Part shown: in pieces, positions 1-7,942 of the stretch
Position numbering within the stretch: the first letter of the stretch is position 1
Layout of the letters: each line of letters starts with the position of its first letter
Origin: an uncultured Sphingobacteriaceae bacterium
Lineage (GTDB): Bacteria; Bacteroidota; Bacteroidia; Sphingobacteriales; Sphingobacteriaceae
NCBI GenBank assembly: GCA_946480915.1
Contig: CAMLLO010000015.1
Span: forward strand, 1 to 64,000
Length of the DNA stretch: 64,000 bases
Reading direction: 5' to 3'
Position numbers and translations under genes: made by a program
The notes under the pieces: generated by a model
Database searches by the model: none
What the model was told of the DNA's origin: nothing
What the model saw: the letters and a program-made list of their open reading frames with translations, nothing else

Positions 1-525
1 GAGATAGATCCTTCAGTACAAACTAATCAGGATTTATACGACGGACTGGTGGATATAAAAAATTCAAGCCAAAACGTTACGATCTCATGGTGTTACTTCC
101 ATGACCACCACAAAACACATTTAGTTGGTTCATCAGACAGTGATAACTATGATAGAAGAATCACCTTCCACCATAATTATTATCGTCATGTCAAAGAGCG
201 CTTACCATCATATCGTTTTGGATTCGGGCATATTTTCAATAACTATTATACTGCTGTAGAAGGCTCTGCTATAAATTCCCGAATGGGCGCTTGCCTTAAA
301 ATAGAGAATAATTATTTCGAATCAGTTACAAGCCCTATTATTTCAGCAAACAGTACTACAACAGGTAAATGGCAGATTTCGGGGAACTTTTATACAGGTA
401 TATCAGGGACTCAGCCTCCAACATCTTCAACATGCAGCTTTACTCCTCCGTACTCTTATACCCTCGACCCAGTCAGCTCGGTTAAAACGGAAGTGACAAG
501 TAAGGCCGGAATAGGCAAACTGTAA
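1..525 (+). CDS. Pectate lyase family 1, C-terminal part (5' end outside window)
   Basis: The reading frame is open from base 1, so the gene begins before the window. The visible 174 residues match the right-handed beta-helix of PL1 pectate lyases. There is an FHDHHKTHLVGSSDSD stretch in the place of the family's DH metal-binding region. It is followed by RITFHHNYY, then RLPSYRFG, whose arginines correspond to the RxPxxR segment that holds the catalytic Arg, then HIFNNYY. The family cleaves polygalacturonate by Ca-dependent beta-elimination, normally after export. The signal peptide and N-terminus cannot be seen. The last ~40 residues (TGTQPPTSSTCSF region) form a tail after the helix. A terminator follows at once. 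The family call is firm; substrate (pectate or pectin) is inferred. Confidence 0.88.
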   Translation, partial: EIDPSVQTNQDLYDGLVDIKNSSQNVTISWCYFHDHHKTHLVGSSDSDNYDRRITFHHNYYRHVKERLPSYRFGFGHIFNNYYTAVEGSAINSRMGACLKIENNYFESVTSPIISANSTTTGKWQISGNFYTGISGTQPPTSSTCSFTPPYSYTLDPVSSVKTEVTSKAGIGKL

Positions 526-545
526 AATTTAAAAATCTTGGGGAA

Positions 546-578
546 GGCCATCTCATAATTTATGGGATGGCTTTTTTT
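546..578 (+). terminator. Intrinsic terminator after pectate lyase
   Basis: An 11-bp stem (547-557 with 561-571, one G-T wobble) with a 3-nt loop is followed by seven T. It lies 21 bases after the pectate lyase stop codon. Confidence 0.85.
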
Positions 579-670
579 GTTTATAAAATGCTTTATCAGC
601 ACACAAAATTGTAATTCATGAGTTGTAAATTCGTTAAATAGATAGCGATTAATATTCTATTTGACTTTCA

Positions 671-2479
671 ATGAAAAAACATTACCTGTTATTTATCGAG
701 GCAATTACATTACTCATTATAGTAATCGTTTCTATGTCTGCTGATATTGATGCACCCGTTACAACAAAATGGCTGGCGAAGTCGCGATCTCTTGAGTCCT
801 CGACCGTATTGTTTAATAATGAGCAAAATCTTATCCCTTTACGGGATTTAGAGAATCAAAAGATCGCCTGTGTATCGCTTGGTACATCCTATTCGAAGGA
901 GTTTTCTACTATTCTCAAAAAATATTCACAGGTAACGCCCTTTGCCATATCTGCAAAGCAACCACTGGAGCTTGATACCCTGAATGCCGACTTAAAGTTT
1001 TTCAACACAGTAATTCTTGAAGTAACCGATGCTACTTTAGCCAATACTCCTGTACAAAGTTTCATTAACGAACTCCAGACAGTTAAACAGCTGGTTATTG
1101 TGGCCTACGGCGATCCAAAAAACACGTCATTTGCAAACACGATAACTTGTCCCGTTATCTGGATGTCGCAAAACACTCCCGAAGCGGCCATTTATGCCGC
1201 CCAGGCTGTATTTGGCGGTGTTGCTATTACCACGCATTCCGAAAATCTATCATCCAACCTAAAAGGCTCAGCATACAATACGTCAGTCTCCCGTTTAAAA
1301 TATACAGTACCAGAAGAAGTCGGTATAAAAACCGAGAACCTTGAAGCCCCGATTGATAAAATAGTCGAAGAAGCGATCGCTCAAAAAGCTTCACCTGCAG
1401 CGGTTGTAATGATCGTTAAAAATGGAAAGGTCATCTTTAACAAAGCTTATGGTCATCATACTTATGATGGGATCCCGACGAAAACGGATGATATTTTCGA
1501 CCTTGCTTCTGTTACTAAAATCGCCGCCACTACTATGGCAGCAATGCGCTTATATGAACAGAATCGGCTTAAGCTAGAAACAACCATTGACACGTATATT
1601 CCACTGGTTAGAAAGACCGATAAAAGTTCTATTACGGTAAAAGAGCTTTTACTGCATCAGGCTGGTTTAGTGCCATATATTCCTTTTTTTGAAGCCTTGA
1701 AGCCGATTGATTATAGCAGAGATTCTTCGTCTCTGTATCCTTTAAAGGTTGCTGATAATTATTATTTGAGAGCCAATTACTTCAACGAGGTGATGTGGCC
1801 GCAGATGTTAAACTCGCCACTTCAATCGCGGGGAAAGTATGTGTACAGTGATCTGAGCATGTATTTACTGAAGGATATTATTGAACGATTGACAACTGAA
1901 AGACTGGATAAGTATGTTGCCAGTCAGTTTTATGCCCCTCTCGGGATGTATACCGCCGGATTTAATCCCCGCAATCATTTTGATAAAAAGCGCATCGTGC
2001 CGACCGAGCAGGATGATAAATTTAGAAAAACACTGGTTCATGGCTACGTTCACGATCAGGGCGCATCTATGGCAGGTGGCGTTTCCGGACATGCTGGCTT
2101 ATTTTCGAGCGCAAACGATCTGGCAATTCTTTGTCAGATGCTTTTGAACGGTGGAACCTATGGCGGTAAACGTTACTTCAAACCTGAAACCATAGACCTA
2201 TTTACTGCAAAGAACTCGAACGTAAGTCGCCGGGGTTTGGGCTTCGACCGCTGGGATCCGGATAGAACAAACAGGTATCCTTCCGACTTGGCGTCCAATA
2301 AAAGTTACGGTCATACGGGCTACACCGGAACAGCTGTTTGGGTTGATCCTGAGTATGATCTTATCTATATTTTCCTGTCAAACAGGGTATATCCAACGGT
2401 AACAAATAAACTCTCCAGCATGCGAATAAGACCACGGATACAGGATGTGATCTACGAGGCGATTAAAAAAGGGAATTAA
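671..2479 (+). CDS. Membrane-anchored serine beta-lactamase-like hydrolase with GH3 C-domain remnant
   Basis: 602 residues. Residues ~5-24 are a hydrophobic signal or anchor. Residues ~35-210 resemble the C-terminal alpha/beta domain of glycoside hydrolase family 3 (SSTVLFNNEQNLIPL corresponds to the family's VLLKNE..LPL). Residues ~225-600 are a class C beta-lactamase/esterase fold with S280-V-T-K283 (SxxK), Y392-S-D394 (YxN equivalent) and H548-T-G550 (KTG equivalent). Many Bacteroidota carry ~1000-residue GH3-serine hydrolase fusions; here the GH3 TIM barrel with its catalytic Asp is absent and a membrane segment sits in its place. Likely an exported peptidase or esterase acting on cell-wall or glycan-linked substrates; the substrate is not visible. 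The 145-bp gap and the terminator upstream make it a separate transcription unit. Confidence 0.85.
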   Translation: MKKHYLLFIEAITLLIIVIVSMSADIDAPVTTKWLAKSRSLESSTVLFNNEQNLIPLRDLENQKIACVSLGTSYSKEFSTILKKYSQVTPFAISAKQPLELDTLNADLKFFNTVILEVTDATLANTPVQSFINELQTVKQLVIVAYGDPKNTSFANTITCPVIWMSQNTPEAAIYAAQAVFGGVAITTHSENLSSNLKGSAYNTSVSRLKYTVPEEVGIKTENLEAPIDKIVEEAIAQKASPAAVVMIVKNGKVIFNKAYGHHTYDGIPTKTDDIFDLASVTKIAATTMAAMRLYEQNRLKLETTIDTYIPLVRKTDKSSITVKELLLHQAGLVPYIPFFEALKPIDYSRDSSSLYPLKVADNYYLRANYFNEVMWPQMLNSPLQSRGKYVYSDLSMYLLKDIIERLTTERLDKYVASQFYAPLGMYTAGFNPRNHFDKKRIVPTEQDDKFRKTLVHGYVHDQGASMAGGVSGHAGLFSSANDLAILCQMLLNGGTYGGKRYFKPETIDLFTAKNSNVSRRGLGFDRWDPDRTNRYPSDLASNKSYGHTGYTGTAVWVDPEYDLIYIFLSNRVYPTVTNKLSSMRIRPRIQDVIYEAIKKGN

Positions 2480-2705
2480 ATACGCAGATGCAAGGAGATG
2501 TGTAAATTAAGAGAATGTGCAGATGTGCAAATTTCGGGCGATTGGCCGCAAAGCAAACGCAACCAATTCTGCTTTGTGCCTTCGTACCAAAAAGAATAAT
2601 CAGGCAATTAAGCTACCCGGCTCGAAGACACTGCTAATAACATTATTACACAAGAATTGACGGAGATTAAACAATCTGCTTATATTTTTATGTTTAATTT
2701 GTGCT

Positions 2706-3839
2706 ATGAAGATTGGAATTGTATGCTATCCTACCTTTGGTGGCAGCGGAGTAGTAGCCACAGAGCTTGGAAAAGCTTTGGCAAATAATGGACATCAGGT
2801 TCATTTTATTACCTATAGCCAGCCTGCAAGGCTTGATTTCTTTTCAGAAAATTTATATTATCACGAGGTTTCTGTATCTCAATATCCACTTTTTGATTAT
2901 CCACCATACGAACTGGTTTTAGCCAGTAAGCTGGTCGACGTGGTGCGCTTTGAGAAATTAGATATATTACACGTTCACTATGCCATTCCGCATGCCTCCG
3001 CGGCGTACATGGCCAAACAGATCCTGGCTACTTACGGCATTCACATTCCGGTTGTAACTACCTTACATGGCACAGATATTACCCTGGTGGGAAGGGATGT
3101 GACATTTAAGCCAGTAGTGACATTTTCTATCAATCAGTCGGATGGAGTAACCTCCGTTTCGGAAGATCTGCGCAAGTCAACCTACGAACATTTCGAAATT
3201 CATAAAGATATCCGGGTAATCCCGAACTTTATCGATCTGAGCAGATTCAGTCTCAAACCTAAAGATCATTTCAAAAAAGCTATCGCTCCGAATAATGAAC
3301 ATATTCTGGTACATACTTCCAACTTCAGGAAGGTAAAACGAGCGACCGATGTCATCAGAATCTTTAAGAAAGTTAATGAAGTGATACCTTCTAAACTATT
3401 AATGGTGGGCGACGGAGAAGACCGTGTAAAATGTGAAACGCTTTGTCGCGACTTTAAAATTTGCGAAAATGTGCGTTTTCTTGGTAAGCAAGATGCAGTC
3501 GAAGAAATCCTTTCGGTAGCCGATCTGTTTATAATGCCCTCTCACTCCGAAAGCTTCGGTCTGGCCGCATTGGAGGCTATGGCGTGTAAAGTTCCGGTGA
3601 TTTCTTCCAATACAGGGGGCTTACCCGAATTAAATCTTCATGGCATAACCGGCTTCTTGAGTAACGTTGGCGATGTGGATGACATGGCTAAAAATGCTAT
3701 CTATATTTTAGAAGATGCCAATCGTTTGGCGGAATTTAAAGAGAATGCTCTGAAGCGTGCCAAAGAATTTGATCTGGCAAATATTCTTCCTATATACGAG
3801 CGGTTTTATAAGGAAGTGCTGGATGCAGCGCTGGTGTAA
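2706..3839 (+). CDS. bshA: N-acetyl-alpha-D-glucosaminyl L-malate synthase BshA
   Basis: 377 residues, GT4 glycosyltransferase, the usual BshA length. It starts with MKIGIVCYPTFGGSGVVATE, the BshA-specific form of the nucleotide-sugar loop. LHVHYAIPHA and TLHGTDITLVG follow, then SVSEDLR and the C-terminal donor-site segment SHSESFGLAALEAMACKVPV. Known BshA enzymes join UDP-GlcNAc and L-malate in the first step of bacillithiol synthesis in the cytoplasm. bshB and bshC are not in the window, but ytxJ, a bacillithiol-linked redox protein, lies at 21764. The start ATG is the only good one. The gene stands alone between a 226-bp gap and a convergent neighbour. Confidence 0.92.
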   Translation: MKIGIVCYPTFGGSGVVATELGKALANNGHQVHFITYSQPARLDFFSENLYYHEVSVSQYPLFDYPPYELVLASKLVDVVRFEKLDILHVHYAIPHASAAYMAKQILATYGIHIPVVTTLHGTDITLVGRDVTFKPVVTFSINQSDGVTSVSEDLRKSTYEHFEIHKDIRVIPNFIDLSRFSLKPKDHFKKAIAPNNEHILVHTSNFRKVKRATDVIRIFKKVNEVIPSKLLMVGDGEDRVKCETLCRDFKICENVRFLGKQDAVEEILSVADLFIMPSHSESFGLAALEAMACKVPVISSNTGGLPELNLHGITGFLSNVGDVDDMAKNAIYILEDANRLAEFKENALKRAKEFDLANILPIYERFYKEVLDAALV

Positions 3840-3863
3840 TTCATTTGCTTAATCGATTAAATG

Positions 3864-3904
3864 TTCCCAATATCTAAGTTAATCTTCCATCTAGATATGG
3901 GGAA
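3864..3904. terminator. Hairpin between convergent genes, possible bidirectional terminator
   Basis: The arms TTCCCAATATCTA (3864-3876) and TAGATATGGGGAA (3892-3904) pair at 12 of 13 positions around a 15-nt loop. It lies between bshA and the convergent lactonase-like gene. There is no strong T tract on either side, so the terminator role is inferred from position. Confidence 0.5.
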
Positions 3905-3917
3905 CCTCAAATTCGTT

Positions 3918-5039
3918 CTACTCAGCTTCTGAAAATTTTAAGCACACCGGCGATCCAACCTCAATTCTTTCTCCCGTATCACTCAAACTACCCGTTGCCT
4001 TATCTCTCTTAAAGATCACAACACTATCACTATTCTGATTTGCGGCAAGCAGGTAATTACCTGTAGGATCAATCACAAAATTTCTTGGCGCTCTGCCTAA
4101 AGTGGATTGCCTTCCAACAGCAAGTAGTTTTCCATCTTTCTGAACCGAAAATATAGCAATGTCGTTCGCATCATCCCGATTGGAAGAATATAGAAACTTA
4201 GCATCCGGAGAGAGATGAATATCTGCGGCCCAGTATCGGCCTTTATAATCTTTCGGTAAACCCGAGATGCTTTGCAAAAAGGTTAGCTTGCCTTTTTTAT
4301 ACGAGTAAGCTACAACATCGCAAGTTAACTCCTGAACGGCATAAGCAAATTTTCCGTTCGGATGAAATTCAAAATGCCGGGGTCCGCTGCCCTGTGGCAA
4401 ATTTATAATTTGATTGATGCTTAAAGGGGAATCAACCTGGGCGGAATATTTATAAGATCGGATTTCATCATTTCCCAGATCACAGACAAAAAGATGTTTT
4501 TCATCCGGCGAAAGAACTGCAGAATGCGCATGTGGTTTTTCTTGCTGGCCTTTTCCAATGCCCTTGGATTTGAACACAATCGTTTGCCCCCCATCACCTA
4601 ATCGCCCGTCTTTTAGAACCGGAAGCGCGGTAAAAGTTCCGCCGGTATAATTTGCCACGAAAAGATGCTCGCTTTTTTTATCAATAGACACATAACAAGG
4701 TCCGTCTCCATTTGACGGTTTTTGATTTAGAAAACTCAATGCACCTGTTGCTTTATTAAAGGAAAATGCAGATACTGCTCCCTTTCCTGGACCAGCTTCG
4801 TTTACTGCGTATAAAAATTTTTGATCTTTACTTAATGCAAGATAGGATGGATTATTTAATCCTGTCGCCTTATTTTTATAAATTACTTTTCCTGTAGCGG
4901 TATCGAATTCATAAACATAAATACCTTCGCTTTTGCCGGGTTTAGTATAAGCTCCAATAAGAAGATTAAGCTTTTGCGCTTCTGCCTCTGCTATACCTAA
5001 TATCAGCAGGACAAAACAAATCAGTATTCTGGACTTCAT
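3918..5039 (-). CDS. Lactonase family (6-phosphogluconolactonase-like) beta-propeller, exported
   Basis: I place the start at 5039 (MKSRILICFVLLILGIAEAEAQ), which gives a normal signal peptide; the frame extends 15 codons upstream but those residues do not look like part of the protein. The 373-residue protein shows regular propeller blades: LIGAYTKPGKSEGIYVYEFD, NPSYLALSKDQKFLYAVNE, AHSAVLSPDEKHLFVCDLG, PRHFEFHPNGKFAYAVQEL, APRNFVIDPTGNYLLAANQ. This matches the YbhE/Pgl lactonase family (seven-bladed). Cytoplasmic members hydrolyse 6-phosphogluconolactone; exported Bacteroidota members have no settled substrate, so an enzymatic role here is a family-level guess. It is a single-gene unit. Confidence 0.82.
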   Translation of the reverse strand: MKSRILICFVLLILGIAEAEAQKLNLLIGAYTKPGKSEGIYVYEFDTATGKVIYKNKATGLNNPSYLALSKDQKFLYAVNEAGPGKGAVSAFSFNKATGALSFLNQKPSNGDGPCYVSIDKKSEHLFVANYTGGTFTALPVLKDGRLGDGGQTIVFKSKGIGKGQQEKPHAHSAVLSPDEKHLFVCDLGNDEIRSYKYSAQVDSPLSINQIINLPQGSGPRHFEFHPNGKFAYAVQELTCDVVAYSYKKGKLTFLQSISGLPKDYKGRYWAADIHLSPDAKFLYSSNRDDANDIAIFSVQKDGKLLAVGRQSTLGRAPRNFVIDPTGNYLLAANQNSDSVVIFKRDKATGSLSDTGERIEVGSPVCLKFSEAE

Positions 5040-5100
5040 TTTTTGAGGATTAGACCGCAAGTTAAGAATTCCCCCAAAACTCATGCGGAGCGGAAATAGT

Positions 5101-5142
5101 TCTTTGCGATCTTTGCGTTGACTTACTCTGCGTCTTTGCGTG
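5101..5142. repeat. Short degenerate CTTTGCG repeats
   Basis: Three exact copies of TCTTTGCG (5101, 5110, 5133) and one partial copy (TCTGCG) occur within about 42 bases of intergenic DNA between two minus-strand genes. No protein or RNA structure is evident. Confidence 0.5.
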
Positions 5143-5173
5143 AAATGTAATAACTCTCTAGCAAGGACATTAA

Positions 5174-5200
5174 AACAAAAGGCTCCGTTTTCACGAAGCC
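5174..5200 (-). terminator. Terminator of the pseudouridine synthase gene
   Basis: Read on the minus strand, GGCTTCGT pairs with ACGGAGCC (one G-T wobble) around a 4-nt loop and is followed by TTTTGTTTT. It starts 7 bases after the stop codon at 5207. Confidence 0.75.
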
Positions 5201-5206
5201 CTGTTT

Positions 5207-6667
5207 CTATTTTATAAGATGTTTCAATTGAATAATTTCTTTCTCTTCCAAATACCTCCAGCGCCCACGAGGAAGATCTTTCTTCGTTAAGCTACCGTAA
5301 ACAACCCGGTCAAGTTTTACAACTTCATAACCCAGGTGTTCAAATATTCTCCGAACAATCCGATTTTTACCGGTATGTATCTGGATTCCAATTTCCTTTT
5401 TGCTGGCTCCGGCTACATAACTTAATGCATCTGGTTTAATCAATCCATCTTCAAGTTCCAAACCATATTCGATCTTGTTAAAATCGCCCTGACTAAGACT
5501 TTTATTCAATTCAACCTGGTAAATTTTTATGATGTTATTCCTCGGATGAGAAAGCTTTTCAGCTAAATCGCCATCGTTGGTCATTAATAATAATCCGGTT
5601 GTATTTCTGTCGAGGCGACCTACCGGATAAATACGCTCCTTTGATGCTTTATCAACTAATTGCATTACGGTTCTGCGTTCCTGGGGATCGTCTGTAGTCG
5701 TGATATAGTCTTTCGGTTTGTTTAAAAGAACGTAAGTCATTTTCTCACGCTTCAAGGTTTCGCCGTTGTATCTTACCAAATCTTTTGATGGGTTGACTTT
5801 AAAGCCCAGCTCAGAAACAACCTCACCATTTACTGAGATCACACCCGCTTCAATAAGCTCATCCGCTTTCCTTCTTGAGCAGATCCCCGCATTCGCGATA
5901 TAACGATTCAAACGGATTAAATCAGAGTCAGCCTGTGCTACTTTCTTTCTTCCACGAGTCGTGGCAGGCTGTTCAATCTTTTCTTCAGAAGTCCACTTGC
6001 GGGTTTCATTCTTGCTTTTAAATGGTTTTCTTTCGTAAGGAAGTCCGCCCGAACCTGCTCTGAATGGCTTATCGCCATCTCTTTTAAATGGTTTTTTCTC
6101 AAAAGAACCACCTTCAGGCTTATTGAATTTTCTTTCTTCACCGGCTTTAAAAGGTTTTCTTTCGAAAGAACGCGCTTCCCTCGGTTTGTCGAAAGTTTTT
6201 TCTTCTCCGGATCTCGGCCTTTTATCAAATGATCGTTCGCCTAAAGGTTTCTTGTCGAACGAACGAGCCTCTCTTGGTTTATCAAAGCTCTTTCCCTCTC
6301 CGCTTCTTGGTCGTTTATCAAAAGACCGTTCGCCATAAGGTTTTTTATCCGATCCACTTCTGTCCGAATTAAACGGTTTTTTCTCAAATGATCTGTCCGC
6401 TTTTCCAAAAGGTTTTTCTTTTGATCCTGAGAAAGATCTCTTCCCGGAAGGCTTCTCGTCTGATGTGCGGGAATATTTTTTGTCTGATGACTCTCTGCTT
6501 TCTGACTTATCCGGACGGCTATTGTAAGGTCTTTTTGATTCTCCCTCAAACTTTTTCTTTTTATCGCTGTTTGAATTTTCCGGGCGTTCGTTATTTGAAC
6601 TGCTCTGGAAACGATTGTTATTGAGGGATTTGTCTTCGCGACTGTTCCTGTTTTTTTTATCTGGCAT
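5207..6667 (-). CDS. rRNA pseudouridine synthase (RluB/RsuA family) with long basic repetitive N-terminus
   Basis: 486 residues. From ~251 on it is a normal RluB-type enzyme. An S4 RNA-binding domain (LNRYIANAGICSRRKADELI) is followed by the synthase domain with GRLDRNTTGLLL, where D353 is the catalytic Asp, and by GKNRIVRRIFEHLGYEV. Family members convert a uridine of 23S or 16S rRNA to pseudouridine; the exact site is not readable. Residues 1-250 are low-complexity, rich in K, R, S, F, P, E, G, and contain a near-exact tandem 31-residue repeat (108-138 and 139-169). Extensions like this are common in Bacteroidota homologues and are expected to be disordered and RNA-binding. The start codon is the only one upstream of the charged region. 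Confidence 0.9.
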   Translation of the reverse strand: MPDKKNRNSREDKSLNNNRFQSSSNNERPENSNSDKKKKFEGESKRPYNSRPDKSESRESSDKKYSRTSDEKPSGKRSFSGSKEKPFGKADRSFEKKPFNSDRSGSDKKPYGERSFDKRPRSGEGKSFDKPREARSFDKKPLGERSFDKRPRSGEEKTFDKPREARSFERKPFKAGEERKFNKPEGGSFEKKPFKRDGDKPFRAGSGGLPYERKPFKSKNETRKWTSEEKIEQPATTRGRKKVAQADSDLIRLNRYIANAGICSRRKADELIEAGVISVNGEVVSELGFKVNPSKDLVRYNGETLKREKMTYVLLNKPKDYITTTDDPQERRTVMQLVDKASKERIYPVGRLDRNTTGLLLMTNDGDLAEKLSHPRNNIIKIYQVELNKSLSQGDFNKIEYGLELEDGLIKPDALSYVAGASKKEIGIQIHTGKNRIVRRIFEHLGYEVVKLDRVVYGSLTKKDLPRGRWRYLEEKEIIQLKHLIK

Positions 6668-6809
6668 GATACGCTGCTAACCTTTCTAAAATGGGGTGCA
6701 AAGTTAAGAAATAAAACGTCTGTTATGGCAATGTGTTTTATTAAACAGGTAAAAAAAAGCCTTTTTGTGATGAGATAAGTGCTTGAGCGTTAGGCAAAAA
6801 ATGTAACTA

Positions 6810-6841
6810 TTTGGTAATTAAGTATATAATGCCTACATTTG
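6810..6841 (+). promoter_or_regulatory. Bacteroidota-type promoter of the lytic transglycosylase gene
   Basis: TTTG (6810-6813), 20-base spacer, TACATTTG (6834-6841). This fits the Bacteroidota vegetative consensus TTTG/TAnnTTTG and lies 34 bases upstream of the start codon. Confidence 0.65.
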
Positions 6842-6875
6842 AAAACTTTTTAGGTAGTAATTAAGTAAGGAACAC

Positions 6876-7724
6876 ATGATTAAAAAAAATTTAATAGCAT
6901 GTTCCGGACTGCTAATAATGATGCTCTCGGCAAAATTATTTATGTATAGTACTCCGGTCACCAGTTTAAATTCGTTTTCGCAAAGGGTGATTCTTCCTTT
7001 TCACATACAAAAAGAAGAACAAACACAAGCCTCTCCAAAGTTAAAAATCCCAACATTAGCATTTTCTAACGAACATCTTCCCCAAGGAAAAAGAATTGCT
7101 ATTAAAATGCATAAATACTTATCGGCACACAGCTACAAAAGAATCCAGACCACCAAGCTTCATCGCAAAGCGGCCGAATGGTTCCCCGTTATTGTGCCGA
7201 TTTTAAAAGCCTATGGTATTCCTGAGGACTTTAAATACATGCCTTTAGTCGAAAGTGGGCTTGCTTCTGGAACATCTCCCAGAGGAGCATCAGGTTATTG
7301 GCAGTTTATGCCTGGTACTGCCCGTAACTATGGGCTGCGTGTAAACAGCGAAATTGATGAGCGTCAAAACATTCGGAAATCAACTATTGCTGCATGTAAA
7401 TATCTTAAAGAGTTACACGGAATTTTTAATAGTTGGACTTTGGCTGCTGCTGCTTACAATATAGGTGAAGTGAACCTGTTGCGTCAAATCGCCAAGCAAG
7501 GCCAACGGAATTATTATAAAATGAAATTGAATGGCGAAACGGCGTCTTACGTCTATAAACTTATCGCAATGAAGCAGATTATAGAAAATCCGTTAAAGCA
7601 TGGTTTTGTACGCCGAAGCAGGAAATTACTGGCCGATCAGGAACAATCGACATCTGCTCCCTACGTCATTGATCCAAAGATTGGCGAAAATGCACTAAAC
7701 GCGGTTACTGTCCTTCATAATTAA
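6876..7724 (+). CDS. Lytic transglycosylase, SLT domain (MltD-like), exported
   Basis: 282 residues. An N-terminal signal or anchor (residues ~5-24) is followed by a linker and an SLT goose-type lysozyme-like domain at ~95-240. The catalytic Glu lies in MPLVESGL. The family signatures SGYWQFMPGTARNYGL and WTLAAAAYNIGEVNL follow. These enzymes cut peptidoglycan between MurNAc and GlcNAc with 1,6-anhydro product. E. coli MltD carries C-terminal LysM domains; none is seen here, so it is a short form. A consensus promoter lies just upstream. The gene is monocistronic. Confidence 0.9.
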   Translation: MIKKNLIACSGLLIMMLSAKLFMYSTPVTSLNSFSQRVILPFHIQKEEQTQASPKLKIPTLAFSNEHLPQGKRIAIKMHKYLSAHSYKRIQTTKLHRKAAEWFPVIVPILKAYGIPEDFKYMPLVESGLASGTSPRGASGYWQFMPGTARNYGLRVNSEIDERQNIRKSTIAACKYLKELHGIFNSWTLAAAAYNIGEVNLLRQIAKQGQRNYYKMKLNGETASYVYKLIAMKQIIENPLKHGFVRRSRKLLADQEQSTSAPYVIDPKIGENALNAVTVLHN

Positions 7725-7942
7725 AATAAAATTGTTTCGAAGTTTTAGCTTCTAATGAGGAATTTTTAGGAGCGAAGTTTTGACATCTTTCCCGAATTCA
7801 GGATTTTAGTCGGGTTCTTCCCTTTTCGGAAAGCTGTAGGTTTAGCACTACAAAAACTTTTATTCTATCTCTTTTTTACTTTAAAGGGATACATTTTCTC
7901 AAACAAATTCTAATCTTTATCCATTAATATTCTTTTTAATTT

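Noticed and set aside
2544..2580. Hairpin with arms near GGCCGCAAAGCA and TGCTTTGTGCC between the serine hydrolase gene and bshA
   Set aside because: One arm has an extra base and there is no T tract; it is too far (64 bases) from the upstream stop to call a terminator with confidence.
3849..3860. Perfect palindrome TTAATCGATTAA resembling the LacI operator words
   Set aside because: It lies between two convergent 3' ends with no promoter nearby, and short AT-rich palindromes with a CG centre arise by chance.
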